The position numbers and the translations under genes were made by a program. Shown piece after piece: positions 26,759-35,986 of a DNA stretch of 36,063 nucleotides. A model generated the notes under the pieces. The model searched no databases, was not told the origin of the DNA, and saw only the letters and a program-made list of their open reading frames with translations. Numbering within the stretch: position 1 is the first letter of the stretch; each line of letters opens with the position of its first letter. Source of the stretch: Methylococcales bacterium (GTDB lineage: Bacteria > Pseudomonadota > Gammaproteobacteria > Methylococcales > Methylomonadaceae); NCBI GenBank assembly GCA_030753675.1, contig JASMBU010000014.1:1-36063 (forward strand). The letters are read 5' to 3'.

Positions 26759-28621
26759 TTAGTCTTCATCATTCCTAACATCAAATTCTATCTTCCAGCG
26801 ATCATTCTTGTCCGTGCTAGAGATAGCCATTAATTCGAGCGTACCCAGGTCGGTAACCGCTGCACATAGGTGCACAGGAATAATTTCACCTACAGTATGT
26901 TTTTCTGCGGATAAAGTGATTTCAATTTCATAGAGTTCTTCGAGTTCTTCATCGCTCCAGAAATCTAGGCGTGTACCGACACTGTCTTCTCGGCGTGTGT
27001 TGGAACTGTAGAAACGAAAACGGACCGGTTCACCAACAACTAAACCAAATTCATCATCAGGAACAATTTCTTCAGTTCCTTCTTCCATGCCAAAAGGAGC
27101 GATACAGAGCGCTTCAACTTCAGGCGGCATGCCCGGTACGGCCGGCATAGCGCTTTCAATACCGACATAATATGAGGCTGCTGTGCCACCACGAATTCTA
27201 ATGCCATTGTGTTCGCACATATAGCTAAAAAAAGCAGCACCACGAGCAACGCCGGCATCAAGCTCCATACCTGTTAAGGTGCGTGCCTCAGGGGACTGCT
27301 CTGCAGTGAGCCAGCTGTTAATAACCGTCATGATACGATCGATAAGAAGTTCGGCTTTTAAAACACCTCCGTTGAAAAGAACAGCAGTAGGATGTAAAAA
27401 GCTGTGTTCTGTAGAAACGGTAAATCCAGCCAAGTCGGCAGTTGCACGCTGTTGTTTTCTTAAGAAAGCAGCTAGGTGACGGGTAATTCCGGCGTCTTGG
27501 GCGTAGGGAAGGCCTGTTGTGCGAAGACCGCCTTTCGGGCGTGCAAGGGGTGTCTCGCTAACGGGAACTTGAGGGAGAAAGCCTTCAATGAGGACTTGAT
27601 TTAATTCATCCCGAGTCAGTTCAGTTTTCAGTGCGCCACCGATAAGAGATGAACCGCGGTTAGAGACAACGATAGAGGCTTCAGTGAGCTCCGGATTAGA
27701 AAAAAGATTTTCTTTGGCTTCGCGGCAACTGTGGGTAAGAGCTTGTACTTGCCAAGGAGCTAAGCGGTCACCTTCTTTTTCTAGTTTGGCTTTCATTGTA
27801 TAAGCCAAGGCAAGATCCATGTTGTCACCGCCTAAGAGGATGTGGTCACCAACAGCAATCCGTATTAATTCTAAATTACCGTCATTTTCAGTGACCGCAA
27901 TGAGTGAGAGGTCAGTGGTACCGCCACCCACATCAACAACCAAGATAATGTCGCCGACCGAGACTTGATCTCGCCAACCGCCGTTACTTTTTTCAATCCA
28001 ACTGTAAAAAGCAGCTTGGGGTTCTTCAAGTAAAACGGCTTGCTTCAGTCCGATGGTTTGCGCGGCTTCAATGGTTAATTCCCGTGCTGCAGGATCAAAA
28101 GAGGCAGGAACGGTAATCGTGAGATGTTGTTGGTTGAGCGGATTACCGGGAAATTGGTGATCCCAGGCATCAGTTAAATGCTGTAAATAAGCGACTGAAG
28201 CATCAAAGGGTGAGATGCGTTCAACTTCATCTTGTGTTTCAGCCGGTAACAGGGGCGCTTTACAATCAATGCCGGTATGGCAAAGCCAGCTTTTAGCACT
28301 AGAGACAAGGCGTAACGGTGTTTTTCTGCCACGGTTACGGGCAATTTCACCCACAAGGTGTTTCGGTTCGGCGGTCCACGGGAGTACCGTCGCACCTTTG
28401 GCAAGTTCGGCGCTGTGGGCTTGATAAATGAATGAGGGTAATTGGGTTTTATTTTCAATTTCACCTGCTGCAGTGAGTTGCGGAATGGCTAATATATTTT
28501 GTGTAGGTTCATCCAGTTCATTAAGAGGGGGTTCAATATAGGATAAAACGGAGTGAGTGGTGCCTAAATCAATACCAATGGAGAATTTGTGGATCGGGTG
28601 TTCTGGGGTACTGCTTGTCAT
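26759..28621 (-). CDS. Hsp70-family chaperone-like ATPase (YegD/HscC-like)
   Basis: A 620-aa actin-like ATPase of the Hsp70 superfamily, distinct from DnaK. The phosphate-1 motif is SIGIDLGTTHSVLSYIEPP, the phosphate-2 motif is ILVVDVGGGTTDLSLIAVTE, and the adenosine motif lies around VLFNGGVLKAELL. The linker segment ITVPASFDPAARELT and LLEEPQAAFYSW are also Hsp70-like. The C-terminal 120 residues are a short beta-rich part, not the full peptide-binding domain and lid of DnaK. The ATG overlaps the stop of the DUF2760 gene by 4 bp. Pairing of this Hsp70 type with DUF2760 recurs in proteobacteria; client proteins are unknown. Confidence 0.9.
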   Translation of the reverse strand: MTSSTPEHPIHKFSIGIDLGTTHSVLSYIEPPLNELDEPTQNILAIPQLTAAGEIENKTQLPSFIYQAHSAELAKGATVLPWTAEPKHLVGEIARNRGRKTPLRLVSSAKSWLCHTGIDCKAPLLPAETQDEVERISPFDASVAYLQHLTDAWDHQFPGNPLNQQHLTITVPASFDPAARELTIEAAQTIGLKQAVLLEEPQAAFYSWIEKSNGGWRDQVSVGDIILVVDVGGGTTDLSLIAVTENDGNLELIRIAVGDHILLGGDNMDLALAYTMKAKLEKEGDRLAPWQVQALTHSCREAKENLFSNPELTEASIVVSNRGSSLIGGALKTELTRDELNQVLIEGFLPQVPVSETPLARPKGGLRTTGLPYAQDAGITRHLAAFLRKQQRATADLAGFTVSTEHSFLHPTAVLFNGGVLKAELLIDRIMTVINSWLTAEQSPEARTLTGMELDAGVARGAAFFSYMCEHNGIRIRGGTAASYYVGIESAMPAVPGMPPEVEALCIAPFGMEEGTEEIVPDDEFGLVVGEPVRFRFYSSNTRREDSVGTRLDFWSDEELEELYEIEITLSAEKHTVGEIIPVHLCAAVTDLGTLELMAISSTDKNDRWKIEFDVRNDED

Positions 28622-29274
28622 AATTCAACCTCTGCAGGAGTAATAATACTAACGTTATGGGCTTCAGATATTTTGGGTAACTTAATTTCAGTGACTTGCC
28701 AGCCTTTGTGAATGAGTGTTCCGGTAAAAGGCGCTTGGCCGGTGATGTTACCGGTAAGAAAAAAGGCGTCGGCATCAAAATCATGGTGGATGGTGATGGA
28801 GCTATTTTCTTTATCGGGGCAAATGGGTGCTAGGATAAAATGTTCGTTAATAACTTTATTGCAACCGTCGTGAACAACGCGGGCAATCATGCCGACTTCC
28901 TGGTCGTTATAAGCGGCGATATCTTCAAAGATAAAATCGATAAAGCGAGCATCTTTCTGTAGTAAGCTAAGTAATTGTGTGGCAGCATCCGGCGTAAATT
29001 CTTTTAAAATAATCGGCTCAGGTGCAGGTCCAGGGACTTCTTTTTCAATTTCAATAATCTTTTCAATGATTTGAGGCTCCGCAGCGGTTATTGGTGCGGT
29101 GACTACTGTCGTGGGTGTAATGATCTTCTTTTGCTTTCGAAGGTTAGACGTGAGGACGAGTAGTGTTATGACTAAAATAACGGCTAATACTAAAACACAG
29201 GAAGCAAGCGCAATATGATAAGCATCCAGTGTGCTTGGAATAAGTAGTAAGTCAATGGTCAGGTCTGTATTCAT
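28618..29274 (-). CDS. DUF2760 membrane-anchored protein
   Basis: A 218-aa protein of unknown function. Residues about 20-43 form one transmembrane helix (IALASCVLVLAVILVITLLV). A Pro/Glu-rich linker follows (IIEKIIEIEKEVPGPAPEP). The DUF2760 domain at about 90-218 has the family blocks QLLSLLQKDARFIDFIFEDI, then VGMIARVVHDGCNKVINEHF. It also has GNITGQAPFTGTLIHKGWQV and the C-terminal TPAEVEL. Its ATG overlaps the stop of the secreted-protein gene (TAATG), and its stop overlaps the Hsp70 start. Constant linkage to an Hsp70 suggests it is that protein's membrane partner; this is inference. Confidence 0.88.
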   Translation of the reverse strand: MNTDLTIDLLLIPSTLDAYHIALASCVLVLAVILVITLLVLTSNLRKQKKIITPTTVVTAPITAAEPQIIEKIIEIEKEVPGPAPEPIILKEFTPDAATQLLSLLQKDARFIDFIFEDIAAYNDQEVGMIARVVHDGCNKVINEHFILAPICPDKENSSITIHHDFDADAFFLTGNITGQAPFTGTLIHKGWQVTEIKLPKISEAHNVSIITPAEVEL

Positions 29275-29666
29275 TATTTTGCCCCGGGGTATCCCATTTT
29301 TTGTGCAGCATCAAGGTACATTAAGTGTTTTAATGTTTTTCGTGTTGTTTGTGAGCGTGACATTTTTAAATAGCGATCAGCGAGGAACTTTGAGACATTT
29401 TCCTCTAAAAAAGTTTTTCGAATAATGGATAGTTTTGATTCGCAATTTTTTATTATTTGATTCGTGGCGTCGCGAACGTCTATTGATTGCGTGGATAGGT
29501 GGGTGATTTCTTCTGAAACACACTGGTTGTATTGATGTTTAGAGGTTTGAATTTTCTTAATTGAGGTGTCCGATAGTGTCGTTGGTTGCCATTTTTCGGC
29601 AGGATAGTCAACGGCGTGGGCATAGAGGGGTATCAATAAACTGAATATAAAAATAATTTTAGTCAT
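29274..29666 (-). CDS. Secreted hypothetical protein, first gene of the DUF2760-Hsp70 operon
   Basis: A 130-aa protein with a clear Sec signal peptide (MTKIIFIFSLLIPLYAHA, cleavage before VDYP). The mature part is about 112 residues, helical and charged, with two cysteines (QYNQCVSEE and KNCESKL) that could form a disulfide. I do not recognise a domain. It has a strong promoter 45 bp upstream and ends with a TAATG overlap to the DUF2760 gene. It is therefore probably a periplasmic companion of that membrane protein. Confidence 0.75.
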   Translation of the reverse strand: MTKIIFIFSLLIPLYAHAVDYPAEKWQPTTLSDTSIKKIQTSKHQYNQCVSEEITHLSTQSIDVRDATNQIIKNCESKLSIIRKTFLEENVSKFLADRYLKMSRSQTTRKTLKHLMYLDAAQKMGYPGAK

Positions 29667-29710
29667 GAGTTTTTATGTCTGTACCTAACAGTGCTTGGGT
29701 TGTTGCTGCA

Positions 29711-29739
29711 ATTCTACTAGAACTGGTGGGCGCTAACAA
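29711..29739 (-). promoter_or_regulatory. Promoter of the six-gene minus-strand run
   Basis: On the minus strand, TTGTTA (29739-29734) and TAGAAT (29716-29711) are separated by exactly 17 bp. Transcription would start near 29704, about 38 nt before the ATG of the secreted 130-aa protein. No other gap down to 24736 has room for a comparably clear promoter. Confidence 0.6.
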
Positions 29740-29770
29740 ATTGATTTTTAGTTAGTGGTTAAAACAGCAA

Positions 29771-31087
29771 TTAAACTTTGAATAAAGGCGTTCTTTTGAA
29801 GATCCAACCCATCGAGAGTCCTCTGGCCAACATAAAAATAACTAACGAAAACCAAAGGCCATGGTTGTAAAATGATTGGCTTAGATACCAGGTGGGTAGA
29901 AAGCAAAATAGTGTTGAGAATACCATGGTGTTACGCATATGATGAGACCAAGTCGCACCGATAAAAATACCATCTAATAGATAACACCAGACTGAAATGA
30001 CCGGGGTTATTACCAGCCAAGGTAGATAGTGATAGGAGGCAGTACGGACCGGTGTTAAATCAGTTAAGGCATTAATCAATTGATTTCCGAATGTCAGGTA
30101 AAGCAAGGAGAAAAACACAGCCATGGTAAATGACCAAAGTGTTGCCGTGTTTAATACTTGTTTTAACTGTGCTTTGTTTTGCTGCCCGAGTGATTTTCCA
30201 ACGAGAGCTTCGGTTGCGTGTGCAAAGCCATCAAGTACAAAGGCCATTAGGGCTTGAAAATTCATTAGGAGTGTATTGGCTGCAAGGATGATAGGTCCAT
30301 ATTGGGCGCTTTGACTGATGAAGAAGGAAAACGTAGCAATTAAACACAGTGTTCGAATAAAAATGTTGTTATTGATGACGAGCTGGTATTTAATTTTCTC
30401 GAAAGAAAATATTGGGTTTTTAAACCAAGGCGTGTTATTTTTTGGGAGCGCCGTTGGTAATAATAACAGTCCTGTGATCATCCCAGTGTATTCTGATAAC
30501 ACTGTTGCGAATGCCAGGCCGGCAATGCCTTGGTTTAGAATGATGACAAAGACGATATCTAATACGATGTTGGTCAGATTAGTGCTAACGACTATGGCTA
30601 AGGACTTTTGGGTGCTTTGTAAACCAATAAAGACTCCGATTAAGACATAATTGATCAAGGTTGCTGGGCTACACCAAATCCGAATGTTAAAGTAAGTTTC
30701 GGTCAGGGTCTTGATGGCTGTTGAACTGTCTATGAATGTAAAACTCAACCCAATAATGAAGGGGTGGCTGAGTAAAATGAGACTGGCCAAAAATACCGCT
30801 AAAAGGAGCGTGCGAAGCAAAATGGCTTTGATTTCAAAAGTATCTTGTTGGCCCTGCGCCTGAGCGACCACACCTGTTGTACCCATGCGTAGAAAGCCAA
30901 GGCCCCAGAAGATAAAATTAAAGATCATGCCGCCCAGTGCAACAGCACCGAGATAGTCAGGAGATTCTTGGTGCCCCATAATTGCACTATCGACAAGCCC
31001 AAGTAGAGGCGTAGAAAGGTTGGCGATCATTAAGGGGCCGGCAATACACCATAATTGGCGGTGGTTAAATAGGGTACGGTTTTTCAC
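29771..31087 (-). CDS. MATE-family efflux transporter (DinF-like)
   Basis: A 438-aa polytopic membrane protein with about twelve hydrophobic segments, from the MATE family of Na+- or H+-coupled drug/metabolite antiporters. The opening WCIAGPLMIANLSTPLLGLV DSAIMGH block and LGFLRMGTTGVVAQAQGQ are those of the DinF branch. The mid-protein repeat DGFAHATEALVGKSLGQQ marks the second half. The start is ATG at 31087. It is transcribed away from the spermidine-synthase-like gene across a 57-bp gap. No LexA site is visible near it. The substrate cannot be deduced. Confidence 0.92.
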   Translation of the reverse strand: MKNRTLFNHRQLWCIAGPLMIANLSTPLLGLVDSAIMGHQESPDYLGAVALGGMIFNFIFWGLGFLRMGTTGVVAQAQGQQDTFEIKAILLRTLLLAVFLASLILLSHPFIIGLSFTFIDSSTAIKTLTETYFNIRIWCSPATLINYVLIGVFIGLQSTQKSLAIVVSTNLTNIVLDIVFVIILNQGIAGLAFATVLSEYTGMITGLLLLPTALPKNNTPWFKNPIFSFEKIKYQLVINNNIFIRTLCLIATFSFFISQSAQYGPIILAANTLLMNFQALMAFVLDGFAHATEALVGKSLGQQNKAQLKQVLNTATLWSFTMAVFFSLLYLTFGNQLINALTDLTPVRTASYHYLPWLVITPVISVWCYLLDGIFIGATWSHHMRNTMVFSTLFCFLPTWYLSQSFYNHGLWFSLVIFMLARGLSMGWIFKRTPLFKV

Positions 31088-31144
31088 GGGAAGAACAATC
31101 TTTAACGGTAATTTTTAAACGATGATATTTTAACGGTTAATAAG

Positions 31145-31951
31145 ATGCGCAAATACGGGGGTAGTGTAATACATCAACAGTTGAGTTCGGATGGTATTCT
31201 GGAAATTGTGCAGGCAAATGGGGTGCGTTCGATGCATTTTGGCACCAGTTCTCGGCAAAGTGCTTTTTTAGTAGCGGATCCGGAGCGACTACATTTGAGT
31301 TATGTTCGTGCCATGTCCTTGGGTCTGGTGTTTTGTCCACAAGCTCAAAATGTTCTGATGGTGGGTTTGGGAGGCGGTTCGTTAACGCAATTTTTATTAA
31401 ATTATTATGTCTCTTGCACAATGACGGTTATTGAGAAGCGGCGCGATGTGGCCAACGCCAGTTATCAATATTTTAATTTATCCCGGGATGACAGAATGAA
31501 GTTGTTGATTGGTGATGGTGGTGTCTTTATTGAGCAGCAGGCCACGTCGAACACAACAACGTTTGATTTATTGGTGATTGATGCCTTTGATCATAGTGTG
31601 ATGGCAGAGTCGGTTCGTGGGTATGATTTTTTTAGTAATTGCAGAGAAATCATGACAACAAAGGGTATAATGATCATCAATTTATGGGGCCGTGTTTGCG
31701 CCGCATTTCAAGAGAATGCGGATAATCTGTTACAGGCCTTTGACCAGCGTGTTTGTTTTTTACCGGTAGAAGGCCGTGCTAATGTAATTGCTTTTTGTTT
31801 TGCATCCCATTATCCCAAGTTAGTGCATAAAACAGCACTGAAGCAAGCCCAGTTTTTAGAGCGTAGCTACAATATTGAGATGCCTTTGTTTTTAAAATCA
31901 TGGGTTAAAAACAATTCCAAATTTATTCCATTTCTTTTGTGCAAAAGATGA
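31145..31951 (+). CDS. Spermidine-synthase-like protein (Rossmann methyltransferase fold)
   Basis: A 268-aa protein with the spermidine/spermine-synthase fold. The nucleotide-binding motif is [16 protein letters not shown] (about 74-89), followed by [17 protein letters not shown], the block [10 protein letters not shown] and [20 protein letters not shown]. Polyamine synthases have GGGDG and a catalytic Asp in a DSTDP-like motif; here the first is GGGSL and the second is DAFD. True aminopropyltransferase activity is therefore doubtful. Many gammaproteobacteria have such SpeE-like proteins of unknown substrate. Its stop overlaps the likely ygiQ start (ATGA), so the two are co-translated. Confidence 0.82.
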   Translation: MRKYGGSVIHQQLSSDGILEIVQANGVRSMHFGTSSRQSAFLVADPERLHLSYVRAMSLGLVFCPQAQNVLMVGLGGGSLTQFLLNYYVSCTMTVIEKRRDVANASYQYFNLSRDDRMKLLIGDGGVFIEQQATSNTTTFDLLVIDAFDHSVMAESVRGYDFFSNCREIMTTKGIMIINLWGRVCAAFQENADNLLQAFDQRVCFLPVEGRANVIAFCFASHYPKLVHKTALKQAQFLERSYNIEMPLFLKSWVKNNSKFIPFLLCKR

Positions 31952-34086
31952 CAATACCAACAACCAAAAATATTTTTTCTTACCGTAAGCATTGGGCGCA
32001 TCGTTTTGGTATTGCAGAAACGCTACCGATGTCTCGTGAAGAAATGGACAGTCTGGGTTGGGATAGCTGTGATGTTATTTTGGTGACGGGTGATGCCTAT
32101 GTTGACCATCCCAGTTTTGGTATGTCGTTAATTGGTCGTTTACTTGAATCACAGGGGTTTCGAGTCGGTATTTTATCGCAACCTGATTGGCACAGTGTTG
32201 ACGATTTTCGAGCCTTAGGACAGCCGAATTTGTTTTTCGGCGTGACCGGAGGGAATATGGATTCGTTAGTTAATCGATATACCTCGGATAAAAAAATACG
32301 TTCAAACGATGCCTATACTGCAGGGGGAAAGGCCGGTAAGCGTCCTGATCGTGCGGTCAATGCTTATTCGCATCGATGCAGAGAAGCTTATAAAAAGGTG
32401 CCGGTAATCATTGGCGGTATTGAGGCGAGTTTGCGGCGCATGGCGCATTATGATTATTGGTCAGAAAAAGTACGTCGCTCAGTGTTGCTAGATGCTAAGG
32501 CTGATTTATTGGTTTACGGGAATGCTGAAAGGCAAATTGTTGAGATTGCACACCGATTAGCGGCAGGTGAGTCCGTTAAGGATTTAAGGTTTATTCGTGG
32601 TACCTCCCATTTGTGTGAAGAGATTCCAGCAGGATGGGCAGTGAAGGATTCAACAACTATTGATAAGCCGGGTGCGCTAACTCCCCCGGTAGACCCTTAT
32701 CAGGAACAGCCAGTTTGTGACCAAGCCGTTGAGTCGGTTGATCCCAATGAGAAAGTGGTGCAGTTTTCAGGATTAACAAAGAAGCAGCAACGTTTTAAAA
32801 CTGTTCTTCAGTTACCTGATTATGAGACGGTCAAAGATGATCATGTCATGTATGCGCATGCTTCCAGGGTTATGCACGGCGAAACAAATCCCGGTAATGC
32901 AAGAGCATTGGTGCAAAAGTATGGCAACCGGTTGGTTTGGATTAATCCACCGCCGATCCCCTTGGAAATGCAGGAAATGGATGGGGTTTATGATTTGCCG
33001 TATTCAAGGCTGCCACATAAAACATATGGTGATGCAGCGATTCCAGCTTTTGAAATGATTCAGCACTCGGTTAATATAATGCGCGGTTGTTTTGGGGGCT
33101 GTACATTTTGTTCTATTACAGAACATGAGGGACGTATTATTCAGAGTCGATCCGAAGATTCTATTATTCGTGAAGTGGAGGCTATTAGAGATACGTCGCC
33201 ACATTTTACCGGGCATATTTCTGATTTAGGAGGCCCCACAGCCAATATGTATCGTTTGGCCTGTAAGAGTAAGGCGATTGAGTCGGCTTGTCGATTACCT
33301 TCTTGTGTTTACCCAGGTATTTGTAAAAATTTAAATACTAATCATGAATTATTAATTCGTTTATATCGGCGGGCACGATCACTGCCGGGTATAAAAAAGA
33401 TATTTATTGCTTCTGGGCTACGCTATGACTTAGCGGTTGAATCCCCTGAGTATGTGAAAGAATTAGTCACGCATCATGTTGGCGGCTACCTGAAGATAGC
33501 GCCTGAGCATACTGAAACAGGGCCATTATCAAAAATGATGAAGCCGAGTATGGGCACGTATGATCGTTTTAAAGAAATGTTTGATAAATATTCAAAGGCG
33601 GCCGGAAAAGAGCAGTATTTAATTCCTTATTTTATTGCGGCGCACCCCGGTACGACCGATGAAGATATGATGAATTTAGCGCTTTGGTTGAAGAAGAATG
33701 CTTTTCGAGCCGATCAAGTTCAGGCATTTCTACCCTCACCGATGGCGATTGCATCAGCGATGTATCATTCAGGTAAAGACACTTTGCGTAAGGTCGACTA
33801 TCAAACATCGAACATGTCAGTTCCTAAAGGCATTAAACAACGTCGACTGCATAAAGCTTTTTTACGTTACCACGACCCTGAAAATTGGCCCTTACTTCGT
33901 GAAGCCTTAAAAACAATGGGGCGCGGTGAATTAATTGGTAATGGCAAGCAGCATCTTATTCCACTTTGGCAGCCGAAAGGTATAGGTATGGATAAAAAGA
34001 GGGCGTCGGGACGTTATCAAAAATTTAAAACGCAAAGGACATTAAATCCAAAAGCAAAGGGTCGTCGTCAACAGTCGCGAAGTTAA
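31948..34086 (+). CDS. ygiQ: YgiQ-family radical SAM protein
   Basis: A 712-aa radical SAM protein of unknown reaction, conserved as YgiQ in E. coli. I chose ATG 31948, which overlaps the upstream stop as ATGA; a GTG at 31939 would add three residues. The N-terminal YgiQ domain (about 1-340) has [17 protein letters not shown] and [19 protein letters not shown]. The cluster motif is C381-x3-C385-x2-C388 ([16 protein letters not shown]), followed by [16 protein letters not shown] and [20 protein letters not shown]. The C-terminal tail is basic and low in complexity. It is coupled to a SpeE-like gene and followed by tRNA-Thr. Confidence 0.95.
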   Translation: MTIPTTKNIFSYRKHWAHRFGIAETLPMSREEMDSLGWDSCDVILVTGDAYVDHPSFGMSLIGRLLESQGFRVGILSQPDWHSVDDFRALGQPNLFFGVTGGNMDSLVNRYTSDKKIRSNDAYTAGGKAGKRPDRAVNAYSHRCREAYKKVPVIIGGIEASLRRMAHYDYWSEKVRRSVLLDAKADLLVYGNAERQIVEIAHRLAAGESVKDLRFIRGTSHLCEEIPAGWAVKDSTTIDKPGALTPPVDPYQEQPVCDQAVESVDPNEKVVQFSGLTKKQQRFKTVLQLPDYETVKDDHVMYAHASRVMHGETNPGNARALVQKYGNRLVWINPPPIPLEMQEMDGVYDLPYSRLPHKTYGDAAIPAFEMIQHSVNIMRGCFGGCTFCSITEHEGRIIQSRSEDSIIREVEAIRDTSPHFTGHISDLGGPTANMYRLACKSKAIESACRLPSCVYPGICKNLNTNHELLIRLYRRARSLPGIKKIFIASGLRYDLAVESPEYVKELVTHHVGGYLKIAPEHTETGPLSKMMKPSMGTYDRFKEMFDKYSKAAGKEQYLIPYFIAAHPGTTDEDMMNLALWLKKNAFRADQVQAFLPSPMAIASAMYHSGKDTLRKVDYQTSNMSVPKGIKQRRLHKAFLRYHDPENWPLLREALKTMGRGELIGNGKQHLIPLWQPKGIGMDKKRASGRYQKFKTQRTLNPKAKGRRQQSRS

Positions 34087-34129
34087 AAATCATTGTTGAA
34101 AAAACGCTGGTAAAGAATTTTTTTTTTTG

Positions 34130-34135
34130 TATAAT
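34130..34135 (+). promoter_or_regulatory. -10 element of the tRNA-Thr promoter
   Basis: A perfect TATAAT lies 11 bp before the tRNA 5' end, which puts the start point a few bases upstream of the mature end. It is preceded by a run of eleven T. No good -35 lies at 17 bp; TTGAAA at 34096 is too far. Confidence 0.5.
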
Positions 34136-34146
34136 AGTGAATCTTT

Positions 34147-34222
34147 GCTGGTGTAGCTCAGTTGGTAGAGCAGTTGATTTGTAATCAACCGGTCGCGGGT
34201 TCGAGTCCCATCACCAGCTCCA
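34147..34222 (+). tRNA. tRNA-Thr (anticodon TGT)
   Basis: A 76-nt cloverleaf. The acceptor arm GCTGGTG pairs with CACCAGC (7 bp, perfect), followed by discriminator T and an encoded CCA. The D-arm is AGCTCAGTTGGTAGAGC. The anticodon stem GTTGA/TCAAC encloses TTTGTAA, giving anticodon TGT. The T-arm is CGGGTTCGAGTCCC. It is a solitary gene between ygiQ and its own strong terminator. Confidence 0.97.
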
Positions 34223-34229
34223 AATTTTA

Positions 34230-34266
34230 AAATCTGTAATGCCTTTAGGCATTACAGATTTTTTTT
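34230..34266 (+). terminator. Strong rho-independent terminator after tRNA-Thr
   Basis: A perfect 14-bp stem (34230-34243 with 34248-34261) has a TTTA loop and ends in a run of eight T. It is the strongest hairpin in the window and begins 8 nt after the tRNA. Confidence 0.92.
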
Positions 34267-34357
34267 GTCATTTTTTTGGTGATTTCTTATGTTACTATTT
34301 TGTTCAGATATCAATTAACAGAATGAATTTAAGTTAATAGTAGAGGATATATTGGAC

Positions 34358-35434
34358 ATGGAAAAGCCAACTATTATTGTCAGTCGAGTAGATCAGTTAA
34401 CTGTGCAGTGGGCACAGACCGTTGTAGATCAGTATGCTTACGGTGCGAGAGTACAATCAGTCGCCTTGCTATCGTGTGATATAGGGACAACGACCCGTGT
34501 GCAGTTGCAAGTCGAGTACGAGGGGGATCAATCACTGGTGCGCTTTTGGTTTGTCAAATTACCTTCTGAGAGGGTTGTGGTACGTTGGATAACGGCCTTA
34601 CCGCGCCTCCTGCAGACCGAGATTCGTTTTTATCAACAATTACAAGTTCACGTACCTGTTCCCCAGCTGGCAGTCATTGTGGGTCAGCATACCGCGGGTT
34701 GGGCATCAACCTTAGTGTTACATCATTTAAAAGAGCAAAATGCACAACCGGGTAAACCGGGCGATGAATTGTCGATTGAACAGGCTTTGAAAGTAGTCGA
34801 GCAATTGGCCATTTTGCATGCTAAGTTTTGGGATAGTGAGCAGTTGAATACGGATTTTCGTTGGTTATCCGGGCGGGTTCGTCGTTTAGAGGATTTTCTG
34901 GGCTCTATAATGGCCGTACCGTTAATGAAATTAGGCTTGTATCGGGCGGATAAATTGGTTTCTGAAACGGTAAAAGCGCAAGCTGTTCAGTATGCTAAAA
35001 ATAGACGAAAAATAATGCGTTTTTTAGCGGCTGGGCCAAAAACGATTGTGCATCATGATTGTCACCCGGGTAATTTATTTTGGAATACTCAGGGGGCTCC
35101 AGGGTTGCTGGATTGGCAAATGGTTCGTGTCGGTGAAGGCATTGGTGATGTTGCTTATTTTTTGGCAACGGCTCTGGAGCCGGCTATACGAAGAGAATAT
35201 GAAAACCAGATTGTTCAACATTACCAGCATTGTTTAGTGGAAAATGGCGTGCAAGGATTGGATGCGGGTGATTTATTTCAGCGTTATCAGGCGCATTTAA
35301 GTTACCCCTTTGAGGCGATGATTATTTCACAAGCTATTGGTGGGATGATGGCGCCAGAAAGTAGCCGCATCTTAATTCAGCGCGTAACAGCAGCAGTTGA
35401 AGATCATAATGCTTTTGCCGTAGTCGGGGCGTAG
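34358..35434 (+). CDS. Aminoglycoside-phosphotransferase/choline-kinase-like protein
   Basis: A 358-aa protein of the kinase-like APH/EcKinase superfamily. The Brenner motif is HHDCHPGNLFW, giving H233, catalytic D234 and N239; the metal-binding Asp is D252 in GLLDWQMVRVGEGIGDVAYF. The N-lobe has LWFVKLP-type spacing in VRFWFVKLPSERVV, which supplies the likely ATP Lys. A hinge-like LVLHHLKEQN follows. The start could be TTG 34352 (AGAGG 5 nt away) or ATG 34358; I prefer the ATG. It stands alone between tRNA-Thr and convergent apt. The substrate is unknown; antibiotic resistance is not implied, since most such proteins act on metabolites. Confidence 0.85.
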   Translation: MEKPTIIVSRVDQLTVQWAQTVVDQYAYGARVQSVALLSCDIGTTTRVQLQVEYEGDQSLVRFWFVKLPSERVVVRWITALPRLLQTEIRFYQQLQVHVPVPQLAVIVGQHTAGWASTLVLHHLKEQNAQPGKPGDELSIEQALKVVEQLAILHAKFWDSEQLNTDFRWLSGRVRRLEDFLGSIMAVPLMKLGLYRADKLVSETVKAQAVQYAKNRRKIMRFLAAGPKTIVHHDCHPGNLFWNTQGAPGLLDWQMVRVGEGIGDVAYFLATALEPAIRREYENQIVQHYQHCLVENGVQGLDAGDLFQRYQAHLSYPFEAMIISQAIGGMMAPESSRILIQRVTAAVEDHNAFAVVGA

Positions 35435-35470
35435 TTAGGTCAAGTACTGGGGTGAGTCCGTGCCGAGAGA

Positions 35471-35986
35471 TTAATAATGCAGTAAAGAATGGATTTCATA
35501 GCCAGACAGTTTATCGCAGCCATTAAGAAAGTCGAGTTCTACCACAAAAGCACAGGCTTCGACTGTGGCACCTAGAGACTCAACCAGTTCACAACTGGCT
35601 TTTGCGGTACCGCCTGTGGCCAGTAAATCATCAACCAGTAAGACGCGGTCATTAGGTTCAAACGAGTCGATATGCGCTTCAAGGGTAGCTGCCCCGTATT
35701 CAAGGTCGTAAGAAACACTTTGTATATCGTAAGGTAGCTTGCCAGGCTTGCGTAAAGGGATAAAACTAACGCCCAAATCCCATGCGGCTAGGGCACCAAA
35801 AATAAAGCCACGAGCCTCCATGCCTGCAACCGCAGAAATGTTTCGGCCATGAAAAGGGTGTGTTAACTGATGAATGGCTAATCGGAGTGCGGCGGGATCT
35901 TTGACTAAAGGGGTGATGTCTTTAAATATGATACCGGGCTTAGGGAAGTCCGGAATATCTCGTATTTTTGATTTAAGTCGTTCCAT
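35471..35986 (-). CDS. apt: Adenine phosphoribosyltransferase
   Basis: Purine-salvage enzyme converting adenine and PRPP to AMP. It begins MERLKSKIRDIPDFPKPG from ATG 35986, 171 aa; an upstream GTG at 35995 would add three residues. Family features are FKDITPLVKDPAALR, AGMEARGFIFGALAA, the flexible-loop block FIPLRKPGKLPYDIQSVSY and the PRPP-binding motif VLLVDDLLATGGTAKA. The C-terminus ELDFLNGCDKL is typical. It is convergent with the phosphotransferase gene across 36 bp. No terminator is obvious in that gap, and the region to the right edge (35996-36063) looks non-coding. Confidence 0.96.
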   Translation of the reverse strand: MERLKSKIRDIPDFPKPGIIFKDITPLVKDPAALRLAIHQLTHPFHGRNISAVAGMEARGFIFGALAAWDLGVSFIPLRKPGKLPYDIQSVSYDLEYGAATLEAHIDSFEPNDRVLLVDDLLATGGTAKASCELVESLGATVEACAFVVELDFLNGCDKLSGYEIHSLLHY

